Positions 11,701-23,500 of a stretch of DNA of 64,000 bases are shown one piece after another. Under the pieces are notes generated by a model. That model was not told the origin of the DNA. It saw only the letters and a program-made list of their open reading frames with translations, and did no database searches. The stretch is taken from positions 23,086,001-23,150,000 of the forward strand of contig CM073593.1 in NCBI GenBank assembly GCA_037074705.1, written 5' to 3'. The stretch comes from Zhengitettix transpicula. Taxonomy: Eukaryota > Arthropoda > Insecta > Orthoptera > Tetrigidae. A program made the translations under genes and the position numbers. Position 1 is the first letter of the stretch, and each line of letters starts with the position of its first letter.

Positions 11701-14700
11701 ACCATATGCTGTCCTACTTGATGGCTTTTTTGCTGTTTCCCACCATTGCTCCCTGTCACTTCTTTGTCCGCCTTCTAGCCGCTTTTTTTTACAATTACGA
11801 GGACGTGTGACGGTATTTTATTGTCCTACATCGTGAATAACGTTTTTATGATCACACCTTTAAACATTCCCAAAGCACCATATATTTTTTGAGAACACAA
11901 ACTTTAAACGCCCTCTTCGGTGTTCTCCTTTAATCCGTTTACCGTATTGGGGTTGTAGGACGTCGAGACAAGTTATCTGCATTACAACATAGGTCCATAA
12001 TACTCATGATTATGAAACGTAGTTAGGGATACGTAAAAGCTGTCTCAAGCCATATTCAAGGACGTTATTTGCATTCGGTGCTACGCATATACGAAGCCGG
12101 TATAAATATGAAATGATCCTTCAACATTCTGAAAGTAAAATAACAGTCCAGCATAACGAAAAGAACGCCTCTGGATTATTATATGTTGGGGAATCTCGAG
12201 GTAGTGCCTCGAGAAGTCCGATTGGAGACAAGTGCGGTTCGAATCCCCGTACTGTCAAATTGGATTTTGATTTGAGTTTTACTTGGTTTCTCCAAATATA
12301 TTCAGTCTAACACAAGGCCAGGGGCGCGTCCTGTTAAGTTTCACAAAATTACTATTGGAAACTGAAAAGAAGCGACACTACGGTCAATGTGCCTCAGTAT
12401 GTCCTATGTTGCTCTTATACCATACATAACTTATAGATTAAAATGTAATCTGATAGCTGATAAATAAAACAAAAAACGCCTATAATAATAATAAGACAAA
12501 AAACATGAATTGGAGAAAAGTAATTTAGATGACACCCCTGTCATATGCGTGGGAATTGAGTTTTATCATATAAGAAGAGAAAACTAAGAAAAAGATTTAT
12601 GAAATATTCTACAACTCAAGAAATTCGATCTGAAAGACACGTTAAACGACCAAGTATGCTGTAAAGAATTATTTTTGTGGGCTGGGATTTTTCGTTAAAT
12701 CAAAATAAATATTTGACCAATGAAGAAATTTTATATAAGTTTATTAAAGTTAAACATGAAAACTCTTATCTCAGGCACCTGTGGTTTTTTACGTAGAAGA
12801 GATTGCGGCCGTACCAAATGAGTACTGCTATTCTGCGTTGTGTTGCTTGCTGTGGCTCTCGTACCGACGTACTGGCGTCGACTCAGGGGTTGATCACTGG
12901 CTAAGGCGTCGGCCTCCGGGATTGAATGCTGGCAAGCCGTCGTACTAAATTGTGTGGTGCTATTCTGTGAACTCTTCACCAACCAATTGTGGCCCCTTTC
13001 TCACGACGATTCTGCCTCGAACTATATCAGAGACAACAGCTTTACGGAGCCTCTCTTAATCACATCCACCAGCTTCGGTGAGCGCAGAACAACTGTCTTC
13101 TTTCAAAACTTATTTCCTCCCTTATATCCTCCCAGTCTTTTACTTTCTTCATTGTTAGAAAATTTCGTCGCAATGCCAGTTGACAGATTCTTCCATTATC
13201 ACAAGATTTATAGCACGCAGCTGCAGTTCCGTAGTCAACAATGGCTAACTACTCTGTCATGTTAAGGCCAACAATCGAGACAGGACACGAAATTACTTGG
13301 ATGGCAATATTTATATCCTCCACCCCCACGCACGTGCACGGTTTCGAATTCTCAAGACCACACAAACAACACTTCCAAGACAAAGAAAAACTTAAACCTA
13401 AATAAACGCGTTACAATGCCTTTACAACAAATAAAAAAGTCCATTTGCTACGAAGCCGATATTAATATGAAATGATCATTCATTTCCGATACTTGATTCT
13501 GTGTGTCTGTGATTATGTATTAACATCAATATGTTTTTTGGCGTGGAATTATAACATTCGTATTTGTAATTGAACTATTAAAAATAGGGAAGTCGGACAG
13601 TGCATTTAGAATGTTTGAGACGGGAATCGTTTAAAGCGGCAGGTAATGAAAATATCGCTTAAGGATGTCGCGAATGTTCTGACCCAGGACGTGTCTGCAA
13701 CTATAGAATAAGGGACTACAAGTTTGCACAGTGACAAAGAGGCGCTAAATTATATGAGCAAACAAAATTTCTCCGACTCCGTAGAAAAGTCGGCAATCAT
13801 TTTGAAAGCTCCAATTTTGTCAGCAATAGGCGATACCTAAATTAACAATATTGGAGGTCACAAACCCTGTGAACATACGAAAGGCTTCAGAGGAGGGCAG
13901 AGAGCCAGGATCGGAGCCGGAAACATCGAAGAGTTTGAGAAGAGAATTGATAGAGAATGTACAATGTGGAACACGTTAGTTGGAAGAGCATTCACAAGAC
14001 ATCACACCTCCAACCATCCAACTGCTCTTGTGCCGGCAGAACGAAAACCATATTAGGTGCTTGGAACACAAAAGAACCTTTAAAGTTCACAACTACACAC
14101 AAACTGATAAACAGAGCATTGAACCAACTTTATTTGAACCGCAAAATTTAAATCGATGAGGCTCAATTGTTACGGCCTCGTTTTAAATTATTTCTGATAA
14201 TAAGGTACGGGAAAGGATTACTAATGAAGTAAAAGAAGCGTAAGAGTGTAATACTATTACGAAGTGAATAAAAGCAAACAAAATAAATAACAACTAGACA
14301 TGGCTGAAATTTTTTAAAAAAGTGTATTCTCTTGGAATATTTTGTAGCATTTACTATAAATTAACAATTTAATTAAAATAAAGCCCCACGTTGAGGTTCC
14401 AATTTGTAGTATTTAATTAAATACAAAGGAAAATTAACTGCACGTTGGAGTGCCAATTTGTAGTGATTCTAATTTTATAATTACAATACAAAATCGGGCG
14501 TCCAATAAAATAATTAGCAAAACAATTAAAATTGTAGTAAGAAAAACCTCACGTTGACTACGCCAATTTTGTAGTAAAACTATTAAAATGATCGGATGTT
14601 ATAATTGAAAAAGTCAAGATTTAAAATATACAAACAAATTAATTTATAAAAGCAAATTATTTAAATCACATTACATATTAATAATTTACAATAATACCAC

Positions 14701-16601
14701 GGCTATTTCTCAGGGCCTATCACTGGGCCTTCAATAAAGAATACTTATTAAACAATCAAATTCACAAAGTTATCAAGGCATTAATTCAAACAATGAATAG
14801 AACATTACAATACAAAATATGAAATATGAAATTTAAAATCTGAACTCGGAAATCTGACGATAATATCATTTACTTGCGGGTTAACAAATAGTAAGTGGAG
14901 CAGTTTTACCTTAATGTTTTCTTGTACCAAGTACATGGGCTCTTTCGCACACAATTATTAACACTTTATAGACAGGCCATTATACACTCGATTTAATGGG
15001 CAGTACATACTGCTTGACAAATTGACTTACTACACTTGCTTCGCTGTTCCTTCTATCAAAATCCTACTACCACACTCAAAGGTTTGTTATCTGCTGGATG
15101 CAATAATCTGGGGCTCCCAAAAATTGAAGAAAAATGACTACCTCATGAATGTAAGCTAGATTCCGAAATATTCGGCCTCAGGGAAAATAATAGTTGGCGT
15201 TGTATCGTTGCAGTTATTCGCTCATAAACTCGAAAACCGTAGATATTTCTGGATATTATAGCTGTTCGACTATACACAGTCACACACTTTCTGAATTTAT
15301 GTCCTTTCTCGACCGTCTCCTGCCATACACTCTGGAGCACTGCTCCCCACAAACTCGAGCTCTGCGTTTCGTAAACATAAACTTCGTCAATCACAGCAAG
15401 CATGCATTATTGCCACATATTCTTGTATACGACTCGAGTGTCTTTACGCCGCCAACAATACGGGTCCAAATTTTGTTCATTAATCAGTTATTTCCACCAT
15501 TTATTAATTCAATGAACTACCTGGAAGATAGCTGTTTCTCAGTAAAGGTAGCGGGGCTGCCTACTCATCAACTCGTGCGAGATAACAGTGATTGACATAA
15601 CTTTAAAATAGTGTATGGAAACTCAGTCTCCACGCAGCTACCTACTCGTCAATCGCCTACATCAGAAAATGTACGTAATTACGCATCAATGTCTATCTTG
15701 GACAGAGCAGAAATCGCAGATTCATTTAATGACCCACAACACCATGAGTAGAGATAACGAATTGTTTGGCTGAACTAAGTCATATTTAAATTATAGGAAT
15801 TTCCTTAAGATTATTTATTGCTTCCTTTGATATATTTAAACCCAATGATGTAATCCATTTTTGTAATCTAAGCGTTTTCATTAATTTAGTGTAAAACTTT
15901 ATAGACTTGAAACATGGAAATTGCTTCGTTATCATAGCAATTATTTTTTAAAAAAGTATTTTATTTATAAATAATATACAAGACTATTCATGTTTCAGGA
16001 ACAAAGGCCAATTCCTGAACCAAAAGAAAACGGTAAGTTTTTCACAACTTAAAACGTTAATGTAATTAGTCCAAAAATGTTCATACTGCGACAAATAGTT
16101 ATTGTTGAAATATTTACTAGCGTATGTTATCAAAGTAGTGCTTCGAAAAATAACTGAATTCCTTTCTTCGAGAATCAAGTTCAGACGGTTAATTTCTTCG
16201 ACCTAGACAATACATGTTTTATTGACGGCATGCCTACATATCATTCAATATTTAATTATATTGTAATTTTTATCGTAAATCTATTAGTTATTGTTTGTAG
16301 TGGCTTTTATTGTTGTTAAAAATATGTAGCCTTAAATTATTATGTATTTACTATTAAATGCCAGTTTACACATATGTTATAGATAAATAAACCAATGGCT
16401 GAAGGCATAGTTTAACTAAATTATTTGAGTCTTTGTCCACTTAGTGTATGTATGTATTGTAATAAACGTATTACTTTTATTAATTGATAATAATAAGAAG
16501 AGGGGGGAGGTTATATCTTTGGGCTTGTTGGTGTGGTTTTATCTTCGTTTTGTTAGTTACTTTGGTATTGGCGATTGCAGAACAATAAATTAATTCAAGG
16601 A

Positions 16602-16634
<33 letters not shown>

Positions 16635-17515
16635 AATAATCAACTAATTATTTGTCGTTTAATTAATTTGCCCCACGCTGTGGTAGCCATTTTATGTAAT
16701 AATCAAATGGTAGGCTCTATTATATGAAATGATTAAACAAGAATTTACAAATAAAATATAATTTATTATCAAATTGTGACTTCAAGAATCAAAACAATTA
16801 CAATTAAAATTTTAATATCTTCAGGGTCTATACTGGGTTTGATGATTAGGACACGATAAAAGAAGAATTTGACTAATTAACAATTCAAAATGTTATTTGC
16901 TAAAAATAAGTCGATCAATTAAAGAAAACTAGAAGAAAGCGAACGAACGAACGAAATATGACTCTATCCTTTAATTAGCGTTTACAATATTATCATAGTT
17001 TTGGTTTTGTTACTTACATACTGTTCGTATGGTACCCATTCTTTGTTTCCCCTACACAACACGATAAATGCAAATCGTTATTTACACATATTCTAGTTCT
17101 CACTGAATTTACACGCTCACCGGCGAATAGAACGCAGACAAATTTCTGGAGCCTTGGATGAACCTCTCCTTGGTCAGCGATCGGATGTCATCTTCCCCTC
17201 AGTGTAAAATTGTTCGGATTTGCCTTATTACTGGAACTGATGATTTGCAGATTCTTTGTAGACTTATACTGTTATTTTTATTGATTTGAAATAGACTGCA
17301 AGGTATCTCGGTGAAAAATTTGTTTTATGTGCCTCCTTTCCTGGCTGGCTGTAGACGTAAACTGACCCAGACTTTCGTGCGCGCAAACGACATTTCGACA
17401 AAGCAGCCGAGCTCGCTTCTCCATTGTTGCTTTGTTCGATCAGACCGCTATAATGGATTTATCGAACAATTCAAATTTTATGTCCAAACAATTACTGGCC
17501 TAATTAATTGGAATT

Positions 17516-17556
<41 letters not shown>

Positions 17557-20500
17557 GGCTGCGTAGTAACACTGGATGAGGAATAACTTGGATCGATAGG
17601 TTTAAAAATTCCTGAGACTCTTGAAAAACTGTACCTCGCACTGTTAAATAACTGATTAATAAATCTGTCCGCTCTAACAGCCGTCTAACATCTCTCTCTG
17701 GGCCAAATTCCTTTAATTGTAAGCCATTACAAGCCCCTACTCTCAATCTAGCGACACTTCTGGATTCTGGTGAAAAACCAGCTCGTATCGTCCTTATAGA
17801 TGCATAAGGAAAGAATTGTTCTACCCACTCATAATATCTCTTCAGTGTTACCTGAAGATCATCGACTTCTTGAAGTCATCTCCATCCCCGCGAGTCGGGC
17901 CTTCCCATTCCCGATTTGAACCAACAGCTGCAGATTACTGTCTACCATATACCGTACCTAAAGTAGTGTCCGTTGCAACCCATGAGGATACGTATTTAGC
18001 CTTGCTGACCCCTACACACATGTAGTTACTAATTCTCCTTTTAGGCTGCAACTGCTACAGAATTACAATTATAGCTCCATTGTCAATTATATAAATTATA
18101 TAAAATACACATACCAAAATTTGTCCCGCACGCCAAAGCTACACCGACTTCTTTGATACCGAATGAATGATTTTATTGAAAAGGTTGGAAATAATGCAGA
18201 ACGTAGATGAAATAATTCTAGTGTTTTTTTTATTGTTAAATAGTTCTCGTGTTAATAATAGAATACTCGGTTACTTCAACATTGTACATATCGTTACTAT
18301 AATTTCACGATTCCCTTCTGGTTGATGTTATTACCAAATTAAATATGGTGCGTTCAAATTAAATTTTTTGCTCAATAAAATCCACACTGAACTTTGATTG
18401 AAACTGGACACTAAATGCGTGAATTTTTTTTATCTATAAGAAAGGAAATTTTCATCTGTGCAGTATTATCGGTGGAAACTAAGTTTTCTCATTGTAAATT
18501 AGTATTTTCAGTGATTCTCCGAGTGTATTCCAGTTACTTTCCTCTATTTGTTTACTCTCTCCTCCAATTTGTATTCGAATTTTCCTTAGTCTTTTTTATA
18601 TAATAGGCAGTGCGAGTAAATATGATTTATCTCAAGTGTTACTTTTGAACCAGGTACCAAATCCATCCACTGAGACATTTACATAATTTTATTGAATTCA
18701 TGAACAAACCTCAGTAACACGAGCGAAGGAGCAAACAAAGCAGATAACGTTACTGAAAATCTCACCTTTCCGTGTTATTTGCGTTACACGTTCCCAAGGA
18801 CGAATCTCGTATGTTTACTAACACGGTCACAAGTTGGCCTTGATCAAATCCAAATTTGTATGTATTTTTCTTCTTTCAGCCTTTAAATGTCAAGGCAAGC
18901 TTTCCAACTCATTTCTTAAGTTTTTCATTTTTCATCTCATTAACGTCAACGTTTCAATGATAAAAAATCCAGGTTTATTTTAAGTCGTGAAATTTTAAAT
19001 AAACTTCGAATACAGACTAAATTTATCGTTTCAGCAAATACACTTGCTCACCACACCAATAGCAAGTGTTTGTAACATTTGTAACTAAACATTTCGAGCC
19101 TCGGATACATTGTAATCAAATGATTTCGTATTGTCTTCACACTTCCGTTTTACCAGTCTCATAGTGAGCATGCTCTTGATTTCTTTGATTATCCTTCAGA
19201 GCTGTCTAGACTGTGGTGATATCAAGTTCATTCTTACATAAGAATGTTTTTTCGTATAAGTAATAAAATTAATCCGTTTGAGTTTGAACTTTATGAAGAC
19301 CAAAGCTAAAGTCCATTTAATGAATTATCATCAGAAACCGATTTAACACACAGGATTCGAAATTAGGTTACCGTGTTCGAGTTGACCTTGGATTCACTCT
19401 CTGGATCTGGAAGTTTGCAACGCCTGGAATGTTATGTAGCACATCTTATATTTCCTTACACCTGGCAATTAAAAGATTTCGGAAAATATATTCCAATCAA
19501 ATTATCATGATAAAATTGCTTATCAAAGATGTTTCTTAAGAGTTCAACTAGAATATCAGCTCTGTTTTTTTTTCCAATCCGTTCGTAGTCGTAAACATTT
19601 TTCTGACATTATAATTCAGTTCTTGCATCATGACATTTTGCTCTGAACTCAACCAACGTTTCATAATGAGAAATTTTGTCTTCTACTTGTTTGAAGCCAA
19701 CATTTCGAACATTAAAACCTTTGACCGATGTCGAGGATAATTGTAGGATTCTGAGTTATCGCGAAAGATATTCAACAGAACCTAAGGCTGATCAGGTCTC
19801 GATTCCAGGTTAATTGATAGAAATGGAAACATTAAGAATCTCTACTAATTGATTCCCCAATAGCAAAATTGACGAGCCATATTAAAAATAAATATTTTTT
19901 AATTTCATCAACCAGTCAATTTATGAATTAATGAATCGCCCAATTATCTTTTTAAATCAGTCGCAGGAAATAAAAGGTATAATTTATCGAACATATTTCT
20001 TTTTTCGGAAGAAGCTTCAAACAAAATGAACATCAACTTCATTTTCCAAAATAATTATTGTAAAATTGGTCCAAAATAATTTGATCTGTTCCAGTCATTT
20101 TTCGGACAATATGATCAATTTAAATACATCGACTTAACATAAATGTATTCAGATATTACATCCTGAAGAGTTTATATATCTATTTATACGATATATTCTT
20201 GGAACATAGTCCAGTGTCCCAATCCAAATTGGTTTTGAAAAAAAAAAAGATGATGGCGTTGTCAATCTTCTGCAGCAAAATAAATTGTTTGAAAAATTAT
20301 AACTTTTTATTTTCTGTGACAGATATAAAGCATGGGACCATTCAATTAATATTAAGAATTTTTTAAAAAGTGTTAATAGGAAGGATGCTTTAATGCATGG
20401 CTAATAGAAACTTGGTTGAAGCCTCCTTCAACTTGTGGTAGACGTCACATTAACAATACAGTTTATTAAATTATAGTTGAACTTTTGTGTTTTGTAAAAA

Positions 20501-23500
20501 ATCAATTGGCCTACATTACATAAAATAGCCAAATTCAGAATAGAATAATCAATTTTCCAGCCATAGTTAACACTTTATAAAGACAATCATCAAACACTTC
20601 TGTATGTGCAGCAAGTATGGGGCAGTACCTCAGCAAGAAAGGATAAAAATGTGGTTTAACTACTTTGAATTTAATTCAGCATAATTTGATGAACACCTGT
20701 AATTGGGCCTCTTTCAGAATTGTGTATACATCTTCAGAAAAGTGGTAGATAGAAATTCTACAATGAATTTGTTTAGATTTGTAATCAAATACTTTATAAG
20801 ATGGTATCAACGGATACAAATATAGTATGTGGTTTATAAGATGTTAACAACAGATGCATGGTTTACATGATGGTATCAACAGATACAAATATTATGTGTA
20901 GTTTTTAAAAGCGATAAATGATTCGAAAAGCAAACTGAAGATATTTCATATCAATTAACTCATATTATTATTAATGCTTAGATAAACATAATATGATGTG
21001 TGTTGTTATTATTTTTATTAAAAAATATTTTTAAATATTTCAGAAGTTCTTCTACGCATGGCCTGTGTTGGTATTTGTGGTTCTGATGTGCATTATCTCA
21101 CTCATGGAGGAATAGGAGAATATATAGTAAAGGCACCAATGGTAATAGGGCATGAAGCTGCTGGTGTAGTAGCAAAGTTGGGTCCTGGTGTCAAACATCT
21201 TAAAGTGGGTATGTGATGATGTAATTAGATTTTTTTCAAAATCATATGATTTCATATTAAAATATGTTGAAGAACCCATTTCTAACTGTTTAACTAATCT
21301 TATTCTTAGTGCCTTGGTAATTTTAGAAATAGATTCATTAAGGTTTAACATGTTTGATAAAAAGAGAAGAGGTGATTTGCTTGTTGTTTTACGTTTTCAT
21401 ACTTCCATTGAAGGAACAGATTTGCCTTAAATAATACTTTCACATTTTTATAATAAAAATTTAATATTTGTGGTAAGTACTTATATGACTAGTAGGAGCA
21501 GTATTGGTGCATTCATTGGTTACCATCTTTAAATTGGATGGTTTGTTGATTACAAACAAATAAGTGAAAGTAAGTATGCAAAATAGATGTGAACATGCAT
21601 CAAAAATAAAATGGAAACTCTACAGCATGTTTCAACTTAAAGATGTGATAGTTATGCTTGGAATTGCAATTTAAGCATTGAATTTAATTAATGTTTGGAA
21701 TGTAGATAAATAAGCATGCTACATAAAGGAAAACTGTAGGTCTACTACAGATATTTTGGTCTATTACCTTTAATATTCTTCTCAAAATCAGACAAGTTCA
21801 GGATCAACTGAGCAACATTTACAAATGAAATTCAACAAGAATTGCAGTCAAGTAGCTGTATCCATCTGTAATGAAGGATAATGCAATTCTATACTTGTCT
21901 ATACCTTACTTAATCTATTTTTTAAAAAAAACTTGTAACTTTAGCCTCTTTATCAGTTTTGAAAACTAAATTAGCAGAGATGTACTTAAACAGTTATATT
22001 TCCTAAATAAGTTTCCATGAGTAAGTTCTGAATATTCTTTTTCATTCCCGAACAAAAAAAAAAGATTGGCTTTTCACTTGTGGTAGTTTGCAATCTATAT
22101 TCCACATGTTACAAAAATTGCTCGTCACTAAGAAAGTTGTTTCCTGTTTACAGTATTGAATTATTACGTATTATATCTAGTGGGTAATAAGATAAAATTG
22201 ATGTAATAAAAGTAGTAAAATACTGTGTCTTACTGTCATAAGATTGTATGATTAAAGGTAGCTTAACAAGGTTATGAAAATATATTTTTTATCCAGTGTA
22301 AATGTTGGTTAAAGGTGATCGAGTTGCAATTGAGCCTGGTGTTCCATGTAGAGTTTGTGACTTCTGTAAAGAAGGCCGTTACAATTTGTGCCCAGATATC
22401 TTCTTTTGTGCCACACCTCCAGATGATGGCAATCTGTGCCGCTACTACAAACATGCTGCAGACTTCTGTTACAAGTGAGTTAGGTTCTTTACTTCTTCAC
22501 AGATAAAATAAAGTAATTTTTTACACAACTATTTTTACACTAAATATTTTAAAATTCCATTATTCTTTCCTTATCCTATTAACAAAAGCAGTTTACATTC
22601 CTAAAAAATGTTTGTAATGCATATCTATACTTTATGTGACTATTCCAAATGTGTAAAAAAATAGATAATAAGAGGCATATGATTAATTAAAGACACACTT
22701 AATATCTAACCCTGCTGATCTATAATGTATCATCTAAGACAACTGTCTTATTAGGCCACAGTCTTTATAGGGCTGTCAAACTGAATCATCATCAATATCT
22801 TACTTGGCTTATTGTTTGAAGATGCTTTAATAATCTAGCATTGATATATCTTGTGAGGAACAGTGAATGGGTCATTATAAATAATTAGTGATAATTTTTG
22901 CAGAATTTTATAAGTTAGAGCAAAAAATAGTGCAAGTGGTATTAATAAGGTACACAGACAATATAATAAGGTTGACAAACAACTCATGTCAAAGTCAAAT
23001 GGGAAATGTTAAAAAAAAATTTGGCCATAATAATATGAGAAAATTGGACTTCAGTTCAGTGACTACTATTATTGTAAAATGACCTTCCAACGAAAGCATC
23101 TATGCTTATATTCTGTAGATAATGCCATATGTAGATTATTATCTATTACAAGGTATATTTGACTTCATGTGTTTGTCATTTGCACAATGATGTATTTCAC
23201 GTTATTTTAAGCTTGCTGAACATTCATATGTAAGGATCTTAATATTTTTATAATAATCAAGTGGTATATTATCTTTTATTTTATTCTCAAAATCTGGAAA
23301 TTACAACACCCCATTTTTAATTTTCCATTGTCATTAAAATTTAATTTGCAAGGCTCATGTTATATTACTAAAGAATAAAAGAAAAATATATTAGGACTAT
23401 ATACACAGAAAAAGACATTGCAATGACATTGATGGTCAGGTACTACAGTAACATCCAAATTGACACAATATTAATAAGTTTGGAAGGTGAATATTTACTG

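Noticed and set aside
12190..12260. A tRNA gene with a GGTTCGAATCC B box
   Set aside because: The acceptor stem does not close and the A box is poor; it looks like a SINE head.
12665..13415. Repeat E as an LTR starting TG and ending CA
   Set aside because: Similarity between copies extends beyond the TG border and no target duplication was seen.
12088..13483. Short direct repeat (GAAGCCG..ATATGAAATGATC) as a target duplication of one large element
   Set aside because: About 35 bp is too long for a usual target duplication and the interval holds unrelated repeats.
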